Shown: positions 36,933-46,216, counted from the stretch's first letter. The stretch is DNA of 64,000 nucleotides from Rivularia sp. T60_A2020_040 (GCA_015272215.1 JACYMD010000110.1:1-64000); one strand, 5' to 3'. Numbers and translations are program-made. The notes: generated by a model from the letters alone, not told the origin.

Positions 36933-37252
36933 TCCATTTTGGATTTTAGATTTTAGATTTTGGATTTACCAAACAAGACTTTTATCAAAAACTAAAAAGC
37001 GAATAGAAATAAAATAGGTTTTATTTCCTCATATAATTGGCTAAAGTTATACCTGTGAAAGATAGTAAAAAATAGTAAATAAACACCCTGCTAAATAGCT
37101 TTAAAAATTAGAATTCAGTTAAGAGATTTTGGATTTATTTTATTGGATTAATTTTGGAATAAAGGCTTGATATTTCTAGTTTTTAAGTTTTAATAAGGAT
37201 AAAAAAACTGAAAAAATTTCAATCCAAAATCCAAAATCCAAAATCTAAAATT
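36933..37252. other. Spacer between scyC and scyD
   Basis: 320 AT-rich bases. GATTTTAGATTTTAGATTTT units (36940-36966) lie just before the scyD start, and AATCCAAAATCCAAAATCC units (about 37221-37250) run into the end of scyC. The same unit occurs near 14795-14822, 31198-31224 and 48831-48862. No gene is supported. Confidence 0.6.
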
Positions 37253-38197
37253 CTATTGCGGAATATAGCTCATTCCACGATTAAAGCTTTCCATGTTCCC
37301 GGCTTTACTTTCCAACATCCGCTTGATATTCATGCTTTCAGCACCCAAATCTTCCATTTGCAACTTACCGTGAGTTTGAGATTTATCTGCTTTCCAGAAA
37401 CTGATTCTGTGCATAATAAAACCGCGTGCTTCGGGGTCTGCAAAAGCATAAGAAGCTGGTATTAATAGCATGGGAGTCCGCTGATAAAATTCGTGTTCTG
37501 GATAGTAGAATTCTTGTTCGAGCAAATAATATTTACTCAAACTATGTAGCTGTACACTCGCTTTTACCTTCTGGTTGTATTCATCGAGAAACTCACCCTC
37601 AGACTGAGAAACTTCACCATCAGGTCTGAGCATATGCGCCCAATCATCCATATTCCGCAAATCTTGCAAAAATTCGATACCCATTTCAATGGGAGCATCG
37701 ACATATATAGTGTCAGTATCTATAAAGTACTTGCCTTTTGCAGCTGAAGTTAAACCAGCTTTTCGCTCTAAATTTGCTTTGAGCGATCGCGATTCGGAAG
37801 TATGGACGTTATGAATTCCCTGCATAATCATCCCAGTTTGCCGTTTCGGATCGACAAAACTCAACCAGTGGAAATAGACTCCTTTTTCATCGGTTCCCGG
37901 TTCTATATAATCGGTAGGGAACAGCAGTACTGGGTAAACTTGGTAATACTTTTGATATTCCAAACCACAATGCCACTCAATGCCGTAAAATTTGGGATTG
38001 TCCAGTTTTTTAACATGATAATAAAGATTTTCGTGATAACCAGATGCTGTTCCCAGCCAGGTATCTTCATCAATCTGTTCAATCATTCTGCTAAATAGTG
38101 TCCATTCATCCAGATTCTTCAAACTACAAAGATAGTCAAAAGCTGTTTCTGGTGGAGTTGCAATATAAGCAGATGTCGCAAATGTATTTTTTTCCAT
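37253..38197 (-). CDS. scyC: ScyC, scytonemin monomer cyclase
   Basis: 314 residues from the ATG at 38197 (AAAGGGTG ribosome binding site; a GTG two codons upstream is possible). The protein has two halves of similar character (TPPETAFDYLCSLKNLDEWTLF near the start; APIEMGIEFLQDLRNMDDWAHML from about residue 165), the helix-grip/START-like arrangement of a tandem SRPBCC protein. ScyC catalyses cyclisation and decarboxylation of the ScyA product to the tricyclic ketone monomer. There is no signal peptide, which fits the known cytoplasmic early steps. It lies directly downstream of scyB with a short spacer. Confidence 0.93.
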   Translation of the reverse strand: MEKNTFATSAYIATPPETAFDYLCSLKNLDEWTLFSRMIEQIDEDTWLGTASGYHENLYYHVKKLDNPKFYGIEWHCGLEYQKYYQVYPVLLFPTDYIEPGTDEKGVYFHWLSFVDPKRQTGMIMQGIHNVHTSESRSLKANLERKAGLTSAAKGKYFIDTDTIYVDAPIEMGIEFLQDLRNMDDWAHMLRPDGEVSQSEGEFLDEYNQKVKASVQLHSLSKYYLLEQEFYYPEHEFYQRTPMLLIPASYAFADPEARGFIMHRISFWKADKSQTHGKLQMEDLGAESMNIKRMLESKAGNMESFNRGMSYIPQ

Positions 38198-38242
38198 AAT
38201 CACCCTTTTAGAATTAAAAATTACTTAGCTTTTACCATTAAC

Positions 38243-39307
38243 TCAACCAGCAGTTACTAAAACCTTCTTCATATTTTTAGCATTAGCAATTCTTTCTTCT
38301 GCTAACTGTTTGGAAGCTGCATCTGTAGTAATTTGCTGCTTTTCGGCTCGGTCAAAAATCTCTAGCAAAGTATTATAAATATTTCTTACTTGCTTAAAGG
38401 CTTTCTCTTCGTTATAACCAATCATTTCGTTATAAACGTTGATTAATCCTCCGGCATTAATGACATAATCGGGAGCATACAAAATGCCTTTTTCTACCAA
38501 CATCATTCCGTCTGCTTTTTCTTCACCAAGTTGATTGTTGGCAGCACCAGCAATTACGCTCGCTTTGATTTGGGGAATTGTTTCGCTATTAAGAATTCCA
38601 CCCAAAGCGCAAGGAGAAAATACATCTACATCAAGTCCGTAGATTTCTGAAGGTTCAACTACAGTCGCACCAAATAGACGTTGAATTTCCTCGGTTCTCT
38701 CTGGGTTAATATCAGTAACAAATAGTTTTGCACCGTTTTCATGCAAATGACGGCAAACATTTGTACCGACATTTCCTAAACCTTGAACTGCTACTTTTAA
38801 ACCTTGGAAATTAGAAGTTTTCAAGCGAAATTCTACTGCCGCTTTTAAACCTAAAAAGACTCCCCATCCAGTTATAGGAGCAGGTCCCCCGGACTTTTCT
38901 TCAACCCCGACAACATAGCTGGTTTCTCTACTAATTTTTCGGACATCTTCCGGGGTCATATTAACATCTTGACCTGTAATAAAACGTCCGTTCAAACCGT
39001 TGACAAAACGACCATAAGCATATAAAAGCTCGTCGGTTTTATGTGCAGGATTACCAATAATTACAGCTTTACCTCCACCAACGGGAATATTGGCACAAGC
39101 GGCTTTATATGTCATACCCCGACTTAAACGTAAAGCATCTTTTAAAGCAGCTGCTTCATTGACATAAGGCAACATTCGTGTTGCACCCATTGCGGGTCCT
39201 AAACTCGTGTCGTGAATCGCAATTATGGCTTTGATGTCTGGGTCTTTACCATTACAAAACAATACTTGTTCGTGACCCATTTCGGTGACATTTTCAAAAA
39301 GATTCAA
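38243..39307 (-). CDS. scyB: ScyB, tryptophan (leucine-dehydrogenase-family) dehydrogenase
   Basis: 354 residues. The most likely start is a TTG at 39307 (reading MNLFENVTEMGHEQV), because AAGGAG lies about 10 bases upstream. A longer frame to 39361 begins inside a GTAGAGACGT palindrome and is not credible. The protein has the Glu/Leu/Phe/Val dehydrogenase signature RGMTYKAACANIPVGGGKAVI (catalytic lysines) and the NAD fold VAVQGLGNVGTNVCRHL. ScyB oxidatively deaminates L-tryptophan to indole-3-pyruvate, one substrate of ScyA. It is cytoplasmic and sits between scyA and scyC. Confidence 0.94.
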   Translation of the reverse strand: MNLFENVTEMGHEQVLFCNGKDPDIKAIIAIHDTSLGPAMGATRMLPYVNEAAALKDALRLSRGMTYKAACANIPVGGGKAVIIGNPAHKTDELLYAYGRFVNGLNGRFITGQDVNMTPEDVRKISRETSYVVGVEEKSGGPAPITGWGVFLGLKAAVEFRLKTSNFQGLKVAVQGLGNVGTNVCRHLHENGAKLFVTDINPERTEEIQRLFGATVVEPSEIYGLDVDVFSPCALGGILNSETIPQIKASVIAGAANNQLGEEKADGMMLVEKGILYAPDYVINAGGLINVYNEMIGYNEEKAFKQVRNIYNTLLEIFDRAEKQQITTDAASKQLAEERIANAKNMKKVLVTAG

Positions 39308-39346
39308 TCTTCTGTTCTCCTTATTAGAGGTTAAATCATAACTCCG

Positions 39347-39375
39347 GTAGAGACGTAGCATTGCTACGTCTCTAC
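39347..39375. repeat. GTAGAGACGT palindromic repeat in the scyA-scyB spacer
   Basis: GGTAGAGACGTAGCA then TTGCTACGTCTCTACT, which occupies most of the 72-base scyA-scyB spacer. It could form a stable hairpin between the first two messages. Confidence 0.8.
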
Positions 39376-39379
39376 TCTG

Positions 39380-41224
39380 TTAAATATTTGGGAATGATGC
39401 TTGTGCTTTGGGTTTCTCAGAAGTCGCTTTGATTCCTTGAGAAGCCAAACCTTTATTACGTCCTTTGGAAGGAGCTGGTCTATCTGGATCGATCAGAACA
39501 TCGATGACTATCGGACCTGTTGCACTCATTGCTTGTTGTAATGCTGCTGTAATTTCAGATTCTTTGGTAACGCGAATTCCGATCGCTCCCATTCCTCTGG
39601 CAATCATTTCAAAATCTGTTTGAGGCATAATTGCATCTGCACCAGTCATACCGAGCATTTTCATGCCTTGATGACACATATTGTAGCGAGAGTCGTTGAG
39701 GACAATCCAAACTGCTGGAATCTGATATTTAACTGCCGTGCTGATTTCATTGTTCATCAACATGGCTCCATCTCCCACAATCGCGACGGCTTTACCGTTA
39801 CGAACTTGGGCTGCACCTACAACACCTGTGACAGCGTGTCCCATCGCACCAACTCCGGTACTAACCCGATAACGATTGGTTTGAGAGAATCGCAATAGAT
39901 TTGTTGACCAAGTAAAGGAGTTACCGCATTCAGCCATTACAACCGCATCGCTACCGTCTACAATTACCTTTTGAATCGCTTCCATCAAAACTTCTGGTCT
40001 AATGGGTGATTCTTGTCCGGGTTCCACTGGGGAACGTTCCGGCTTGGGTAATGATGAAGGTTGAAGGGATTTAACTCGATTCAATGCTTCAACATCGGTT
40101 TCTAGCTGATGCAACAATTGCTGTACAAAAGTTTTAATGTCCGACTGAATCCCCAATGTTTCTGCATGAGGATAAGCTACTCCCGGTACGCTGGGATCAA
40201 TATCAACATGAATAAAACCTTTTTCAGGAACCATTTCTTGATTCCAAAATGATGTCGGTTCGCTCAAACGACTTCCCAACACCAAGGTACGGATGGGAGC
40301 TTGTTCCTGCATATAGGTCATTACCGAACCATGACCACCCAAACCTGTTACTCCAACGAATTGGGGATGGTTTTCGGGGAAAATTCCTTTACCCCTAGGT
40401 GAACACATTACCGCTGCTCCGGTTTTTTCCGCAAGCTGGCGAATTTCGTCGGCTGCATCACGCGCCCCAAATCCCAACCAAATCGCGAATGTACCTTGTG
40501 AAAGTAGATCGGCAACCTTGGCGATCGCGCTTTGATTCGCGGCTACCAAAGAACAGCTAACGCCTTGTGCTGGTAATCTCACATCGCTCATCGCCATGTT
40601 CTGCACGGCGGTAGGTATGCTCAAGTGAGCTACATAGCCCCCAGGCTGAGAAAATCCCAAAGCAAGTTTACGAAATATTTGCGGTAATTGAGCAGCAGAT
40701 TCCACTGTGCTAGCATAATTAAACACTGTACCCGTGGTGAATATACCACTACTGGGCAAGGTGTCGGTACTGGTTTCCTGAATTGCCCACCGTCCCCGTT
40801 GTGCTGCTGAGGTGCAAGCTGACAGCAAAATCACTTTTGCACCTTCGCCACGTGCAGCGAATAACCCGGTTAAGGCATTGGTTATACCAGGTCCTGCTGT
40901 GGTAAATACCACAGTAGGACTACTGCTGGCAAAATAAGCTTCTGTTGCGGCAAATGCTGCTCCAGCCTCGTGGCGAAAGTTCAACACTTCTACACTACTG
41001 TTGGATAAAGCGCCCCACAGTGATGCCATAGCACCTCCGGCAACGCCGTAGGCAGATTTTATCCCTAACTTTTCAAACATTTCCGCTACTGCCTCAGCAA
41101 CCGTCATATTATCGTTGCTTTCGTCAATGCGTTTACTTGCAGATGCCTCTAGATAACTTTGATTAAGAACTTCCTTCGGCTGTAAATTCACAGGAGAAGA
41201 TGTTCTAGTAAAATTTTTAACCAT
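39380..41224 (-). CDS. scyA: ScyA, ThDP-dependent acetolactate-synthase-like enzyme
   Basis: 614 residues. ScyA joins indole-3-pyruvate and p-hydroxyphenylpyruvate in a ThDP-dependent acyloin condensation, the first committed scytonemin step. It has the three ThDP-enzyme domains. The N-terminal PYR domain carries the catalytic Glu in NFRHEAGAAFAATEAY. The middle domain has TLVLGSRLSEPTSFW and VDIDPSVPG. The PP domain has the metal/ThDP motif GDGAMLMNNEISTAVKYQIPAVWIVLNDSRYN near residue 485. A variable leader of about 40 residues precedes the first domain, so an inner Met (NMTVAEAVAEMF) is an alternative start. It is the first gene of the minus-strand run, facing the regulators across 1.4 kb. 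Confidence 0.95.
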   Translation of the reverse strand: MVKNFTRTSSPVNLQPKEVLNQSYLEASASKRIDESNDNMTVAEAVAEMFEKLGIKSAYGVAGGAMASLWGALSNSSVEVLNFRHEAGAAFAATEAYFASSSPTVVFTTAGPGITNALTGLFAARGEGAKVILLSACTSAAQRGRWAIQETSTDTLPSSGIFTTGTVFNYASTVESAAQLPQIFRKLALGFSQPGGYVAHLSIPTAVQNMAMSDVRLPAQGVSCSLVAANQSAIAKVADLLSQGTFAIWLGFGARDAADEIRQLAEKTGAAVMCSPRGKGIFPENHPQFVGVTGLGGHGSVMTYMQEQAPIRTLVLGSRLSEPTSFWNQEMVPEKGFIHVDIDPSVPGVAYPHAETLGIQSDIKTFVQQLLHQLETDVEALNRVKSLQPSSLPKPERSPVEPGQESPIRPEVLMEAIQKVIVDGSDAVVMAECGNSFTWSTNLLRFSQTNRYRVSTGVGAMGHAVTGVVGAAQVRNGKAVAIVGDGAMLMNNEISTAVKYQIPAVWIVLNDSRYNMCHQGMKMLGMTGADAIMPQTDFEMIARGMGAIGIRVTKESEITAALQQAMSATGPIVIDVLIDPDRPAPSKGRNKGLASQGIKATSEKPKAQASFPNI

Positions 41225-42632
41225 TATTTAAATATACGCTCCCTCAATGAGGTTCCGGTGTAACTAACTATTTACGACTTACGACTTCTCGGATGCTCTT
41301 CCAATTACAGTCAAAACTTTTTATGGTTGTACTTCTGAACTACTTCCTTATAACTTCACACCCAGCTATACAAACACTGGGAATGGTTAATTACCACTTT
41401 TGCTGTCAATAGAAAAATTTTAACTGGAGAAGCAAAACAACCAAGACTGTGTGTTTATACAACACAGAGTACATAAATCTTATAGGTAGCTGCAATGAAA
41501 AATCTTTTGATTGGCTTGGCAATTCTTTTGTTTTCTTTACATTAATCCTTGATATTCCGGAGCTAGAGTGATTATTGATACTTACTACTTGGCAAAACAT
41601 CTGTGTATATAGTGAAATGAAAAGCATTTTTTAGCACATAGAAACAGCTTTTTATCGTAAAATACGGTTTTTAAGTAGTTCAAAATACTTAGAACAATCA
41701 AAAGCATACTTACGACAATTAAGTATTACATAGTATCAACTATGACAAAAACTCTTGAATTCGCAAAAAATCCTTAATATAACTTAATCTATTTCTAAGG
41801 ATAGATGCGGATATCTTTTTAGTCACAATTCAGCAATAATTCTAATCTGCAAATATTTCTAGTGATAGATGCTCTGGGAATCAGCTTTATAGTTAAATCG
41901 TTGGAAGAATAATGAGAGAATAAACTAGGTGGGCAAAATAAATTAGCTACTATTTATCACAAAGAGGTCAAAATTATTTCTCTAATGATACCCGAATAAC
42001 TCCGTAATTCTGGCATTAATATCAATAACTCGACTCTATTTTATACTTTGTTTTCCGTAAATGCTATTTGTTTCTACGCTGCAATTAAGTTTAAACGTTA
42101 TGCCGGTAATGCTCTCATTTAAGTAGTACAATAAGATTTGCTAACAAAAAGAAAGATTCTATTTTTGTCCTTGTCTAACCTGATTTTGGGTGATTTTGAA
42201 ATTTTGCACAACCTTCTCTTCTAGTTGTTTTTAAGAGCTTGCTTGTTTATTATTCATAATATATTTAGTTTGATTGCAATCAGCTTATTTGTGAATAGCT
42301 AAATAATTCAGTAGTTAATTACAATGTAACTAATTATACGTAAACTCCCGAATTTGAAATCATAAGGAAAAGATCTAAATTTTTTTGTAAAGTTATATTA
42401 ATTTGTTAATTTTTTTGATAAGTTATTTAAAGTGAAACTATTTAAGAAACTTATTGCCAAATAAGTTCTCGTCAAAAAACTCTAAGTAATAATGCTTATG
42501 AATGGAAAAAGCTCGTCCACGGATAATTCAGAATTGCTCAAACTTGATGACAATCTTTCGGGGATAGGGATTAAATTTTTAAAGCGTTAAACCAGTACAA
42601 GCCGAAGTGACTTTGAAGAAAACAAAACTATT
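41225..42632. promoter_or_regulatory. 1.4-kb divergent region between scyA and its regulator genes
   Basis: This region presumably holds the scyA promoter (minus) and the histidine kinase promoter (plus). It is AT-rich with no convincing gene; a 73-codon minus-strand frame at 41406-41627 looks spurious. No obvious operator repeat stands out by eye. Its length is unusual next to the short spacers in the cluster, and UV-A control is expected to act here (inference from the known induction of scytonemin genes). Confidence 0.5.
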
Positions 42633-44588
42633 ATGATTATCGAACCCAACTCTAGATTTAGATTGGAGCTGCAAGAAGAGTTAAAATTAGCTCAAGTACT
42701 AATTAATCATGCAAAGGATGCTGCTTTTTGCTTAGGAGAAAATGCGGAGTTTATTTACGTTAATAATGCTACTTGTTCGCTTTTCGGGTATTCCCGTTCG
42801 GAAATGCTTTCGATGACGTTGCAACAAGTGAATGTGAATTGGGAACAACACAAATGGCTGCTACAGTGGGAATTACTTAAACAACAAGGTTCGATCAGCT
42901 TTAAAAGTTGCTATCGGAATAAAGCAGGTAAAGTATTTCCCGTTGAAATTAGTTTTGTGATGGAAGAATTGGCAGGAAAGTTGATTTGCTGTGGTTATGC
43001 TTCGGAGTTACGCAGCGAATTGCCGAAATTCACGGTAGAATCTCCCAATATTCAATCAAATATTCAAAATCATGTCCAGCAAAAAATCGTTGAATATCAG
43101 AAAACAGATGATCAATTAAAAAATTCTCTATCTTTATTAACTTCAGCCTTAGAGTGTGCGCCAAATGGCATACTTGCAGTCAACTTTGAAGGAGAGATAC
43201 TTTACTATAATCAGAAGTTCATGGATATATGGCATCTTCCATCTTATGTGAGAATGTCGAGGAACTGTACTAAAGCCAAAGCTTTTTTTGAAAGTCAAGT
43301 CAAAGATGTAGAAATATTTCGTTCGCATATTTGGGAATTTCCTACAGAGTCGGATTGCGAAACTTATGATTTGCTAGAGTTAAAAGATGGCAGAATATTT
43401 GCACATTATTCAGAACCGTATAGATTAAATGGTAGTATTATTGGTAGAGTGTGGAGTATTTGGGATATTACCGAGTCAAGGCGAACAGAAGAAGCTCTCA
43501 AACTCAATGAAGCAAGATTCCGTACTTTAGCTCAAAATACGGAAGCTGGTATTTTTCTAATTCAGGAAAATAAAGTTTGTTATGCAAATCCAGCAGCAGA
43601 AATGCTCACTGGCTATTCGCTTCAAGAATTAGTTCATAATAGCTTTGATTTTGAGCAAATAGTTCGAGTCAAACAGTGCAGACAGGTACGCAAGCAAGAT
43701 GGTGTAGCGAGTTGTCGATACCAAGAAATGCAAATTTTGACAAAACAAGGTATTTTGCGCTGGTTAGCTTGTACCATTGAACAACTCGATGGAGTACTTG
43801 ACTTTGCTGGAAAGCGAGTGAAAATGATTACGGCGATCGATATTACCGATTATAAGCAAGCCGAATCAGAACTTCGTCAAACATTAGAACAAGCAAGAAA
43901 ATTAAGCGAACTCAGACAGCGTTTTGTTTCGATGCTTTGTCATCAATTTCGTACTCCGCTCAACGTTGTTTCTTTCTCATCTGATTTGCTTACACGCAAT
44001 TTTCATCAATGGAGTGACGAGAAAAACCACTCTTATCTTGACTTAATTAAAGATGCTGTAGAGCAAATTAGCGAATTGCTTGATGAAATTTTATTGTTTG
44101 GTAAAGCTGAAGCTGATAAATTAAAGTGCCAGCCAAGACAACTAGATTTGAAGCAGTTCTGTCGAGACATTATAGCACAGATGCATTTGGCATCAGGCAA
44201 GCAAAAAGTAATTAACTTTATCAGCGATGGTGAATGTATCAGCGTTAGTGTAGACCCTAAATTATTGCACCATATTTTAACAAACTTGATTTCTAATGCT
44301 CTTAAATACTCCGTGAATAACACTCCGGTGACTTTAAAGCTCGAATGTAGAGAGGATAATGTGGTTTTTATGATTAAAGATGAAGGAATTGGGATTCCAT
44401 CTGTAGATCAACAACAAATATTTGAGCCTTTTTATCGAGGCAGCAATATTGATAGTATACCTGGTACCGGCTTGGGTTTATCGATTGTCAAAACTCTTGC
44501 AGATTTACACGGATGCGAAATTTCTTTGTCAAGTGAAGTGGGTGTTGGAACTACTTTTACTTTGAAAGTCCCATTAAACAAGCATTGA
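42633..44588 (+). CDS. PAS-domain hybrid-less sensor histidine kinase next to scyA
   Basis: 651 residues, soluble. PAS domains lie at about residues 20-125 (DAAFCLGENAEFIYVNNATCSLFGYS), 165-285 (APNGILAVNFEGEILYYNQKFMDIW) and 290-415 (NTEAGIFLIQENKVCYANPAAEMLTGYS). A HisKA domain follows with the phospho-acceptor His437 in MLCHQFRTPLNVVSFSSDLL. The HATPase domain has N, G1 and G2 boxes (NLISNALKYS, IKDEGIGIP, GTGLGLSIVKTLADLHG). There is no membrane segment, so the input is internal, possibly redox or light through a PAS-bound cofactor (inference). A kinase/regulator pair in this place next to scyA is the known arrangement in Nostoc punctiforme, where it is required for UV-A induction of the cluster. 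Confidence 0.9.
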   Translation: MIIEPNSRFRLELQEELKLAQVLINHAKDAAFCLGENAEFIYVNNATCSLFGYSRSEMLSMTLQQVNVNWEQHKWLLQWELLKQQGSISFKSCYRNKAGKVFPVEISFVMEELAGKLICCGYASELRSELPKFTVESPNIQSNIQNHVQQKIVEYQKTDDQLKNSLSLLTSALECAPNGILAVNFEGEILYYNQKFMDIWHLPSYVRMSRNCTKAKAFFESQVKDVEIFRSHIWEFPTESDCETYDLLELKDGRIFAHYSEPYRLNGSIIGRVWSIWDITESRRTEEALKLNEARFRTLAQNTEAGIFLIQENKVCYANPAAEMLTGYSLQELVHNSFDFEQIVRVKQCRQVRKQDGVASCRYQEMQILTKQGILRWLACTIEQLDGVLDFAGKRVKMITAIDITDYKQAESELRQTLEQARKLSELRQRFVSMLCHQFRTPLNVVSFSSDLLTRNFHQWSDEKNHSYLDLIKDAVEQISELLDEILLFGKAEADKLKCQPRQLDLKQFCRDIIAQMHLASGKQKVINFISDGECISVSVDPKLLHHILTNLISNALKYSVNNTPVTLKLECREDNVVFMIKDEGIGIPSVDQQQIFEPFYRGSNIDSIPGTGLGLSIVKTLADLHGCEISLSSEVGVGTTFTLKVPLNKH

Positions 44589-44822
44589 ATTTGAAGTTGA
44601 ATTTAAAATTTAAATTTATTTGAAGTTGAAGTTGAATTTAAAAGCGATGGTTCTCCACATAAAATATAAAATTTTTGATAGTTGCTTAATAACTAAATTT
44701 GAATATTTGTTTTATCGCTAACCAGTTATATACAGCCAATCAATTCCCATAAATATTAGATTCCCTTTGTACTCGGCATTTAGTTTCAGTTGTTAATTCC
44801 TTCATTATTGTAAATAACCATC

Positions 44823-45647
44823 ATGAATGTAACTGCAAAAAAAATTCTAGTCATTGAAGATGATACTCGTACCCGTAATATGTATTTAGATGGTCTTGAA
44901 ACAGAAGGTTTTGAGATGATTAGTGCTAAAAATGGTACTGCCGGAATTAGAGAAGCTCTTTTTCATTTACCCGACCTAATAATTTGTGATATCCTAATGC
45001 CAGATATGGATGGCTATACCGTTTTAGCAAAGCTCCGCCAAAATCCACTTACATCAATTATTCCCTTTATTTTTCTGACTGGTAGGGGTAGTAAAGAAGA
45101 TTTCCGTAGAGGTATGGAGTTAGGTGCTGATGACTATCTAACTAAACCTGCAACAGTAGAACAATTGTTAAGAGCGATCGCCACTAGACTAGAGAGAAAA
45201 CAAACCTTATTTAGTTATTGCTATTCCAAGTATAATAATATTTCACCATCGCGATTCAATGAAACCGCAGCATCAAACGAAGAACAATCGATTTTTCCTG
45301 TTGTTCCTCAGTTAAAAGAAGTTTTTGATTTTATTGAAGCCAACTATCATCAAGGAATCACCTTAAGCGATGTCGCTGATGCAGTTGGTTATTCTGCGGC
45401 ATATCTAACTAATAGAGTCGCAAAAATCACCGGAGAAACGGTAAACTGTTGGATTGTCAAACGTCGAATGGCAGCTGCACGCAGCTTACTCAAAAATACT
45501 AGCCAAAACATCGAAGAAATAGCGACAACTGTTGGTTATCAAAATGCCTGTCATTTTTCCCGACAATTTCGTCAACACCATGATATACCTCCCCAAAGCT
45601 GGAGGAAAAAGCATCAACTCATTGAACGCTACCCTGTGGAAGTATAG
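44823..45647 (+). CDS. Response regulator with AraC-type output, scytonemin regulator
   Basis: 274 residues. The N-terminal receiver domain runs from ILVIEDDTRTRNMYLDGLE to about residue 120. The phospho-acceptor is Asp56 in DLIICDILMPDMDGY, the conserved Thr is in FIFLTGRGSKED, and the Lys is in DYLTKPATVEQL. The C-terminal AraC HTH pair runs from FDFIEANYHQGITLSDVADAVGYSAAYLTNRVAKITGETVNCWIVKRRM through NIEEIATTVGYQNACHFSRQFRQHHDIPPQSWR. It lies 234 bases after the histidine kinase gene on the same strand and is its probable partner, binding the divergent region upstream of scyA. The start has no strong ribosome binding site. Confidence 0.92.
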   Translation: MNVTAKKILVIEDDTRTRNMYLDGLETEGFEMISAKNGTAGIREALFHLPDLIICDILMPDMDGYTVLAKLRQNPLTSIIPFIFLTGRGSKEDFRRGMELGADDYLTKPATVEQLLRAIATRLERKQTLFSYCYSKYNNISPSRFNETAASNEEQSIFPVVPQLKEVFDFIEANYHQGITLSDVADAVGYSAAYLTNRVAKITGETVNCWIVKRRMAAARSLLKNTSQNIEEIATTVGYQNACHFSRQFRQHHDIPPQSWRKKHQLIERYPVEV

Positions 45648-45668
45648 CACTTCACCAGATTATTGATT

Positions 45669-45993
45669 GTCACTGACTCAACCAAGACAGGGATTGAGCT
45701 TGCAAGAAACAAATCTTGCGTAGTAGTGACTAGCACCGCAGAGCCTAATCTCGGTAAACACTTCCGAATACTTCCCTAGTTCGGATTATCTGCAAGACTG
45801 TTTGTTCAGTCGTTGGGTTAAGCCAAGACATCTTAGATTAGGTGTGCGAAGGGACTTAAACGGGTTTGCTAGAACAAGCGGATTATCTCCAATTAAAAAC
45901 TAGCTTTCAAATATCACGGTGAATAAATTCACACGCTCGTTTTTCCTCTCAGGTCTAAATACTCTGAGTTTCCAAACTTCCGAGTATTTTTAT
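45669..45993 (+). ncRNA. Candidate structured RNA downstream of the response regulator
   Basis: About 325 bases without an ORF but dense in complementary segments. GTCACT (45669) pairs with AGTGAC (45725) and encloses two hairpins, CTCAA/TTGAG (45677/45694) and GCAAGA/TCTTGC (45702/45714). CCTAATCT (45744) pairs with AGATTAGG (45835) and encloses TCCGAA/TTCGGA (45763/45780), GACTG/CAGTC (45796/45807) and TTGG/CCAA (45813/45823). Then come GTGAA/TTCAC (45919/45928) and a terminator stem AAATACTC/GAGTATTT (45957/45982) followed by T's. An alternative stem CTCAG/CTGAG (45948/45964) would exclude the terminator. I do not recognise the family. The plus strand is favoured by the T-run. This is pairing by eye, not a covariance result. 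Confidence 0.5.
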
Positions 45994-46054
45994 GAATATT
46001 TAATTACGTCAAACACTAATGGTTCGTCAGCTTTCGATACAAATCACTTGCAAT

Positions 46055-46216
46055 TTACTTGATAGCACGAACAAGTAGACTCGCAGTTGGTTTGGGTTGT
46101 GTGTCTAACGGAGGTTGAGCTTGTGAAGTAATCGCTCCATCGGTATTTGAGGTTAAACCGAAGATTAAATTGAGTAACAAAGTGATGATTGTGGCTTGTA
46201 CTAATTTTTTTAACAT
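46055..46216 (-). CDS. Small exported protein, 53 residues
   Basis: A short frame starts ATG at 46216, 8-9 bases after AGGAAA. It encodes MLKKLVQATIITLLLNLIFG, then LTSNTDGAITSQAQ, then a proline-rich tail (PPLDTQPKPTASLLVRAIK). The start is basic, then hydrophobic, and the ITSQAQ segment looks like a signal peptidase site, so about 20 mature residues would remain outside. An overlapping longer frame (46044-46259) lacks these features and is rejected. The function is unknown. It is a lone gene between the structured RNA candidate and clpP, on the opposite strand to both. Confidence 0.55.
   Translation of the reverse strand: MLKKLVQATIITLLLNLIFGLTSNTDGAITSQAQPPLDTQPKPTASLLVRAIK

Noticed and set aside
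41406-41627. A 73-codon frame on the minus strand in the scyA upstream region
   Set aside because: No ribosome binding site, no recognisable protein character, and an AT-rich composition that gives such frames by chance.
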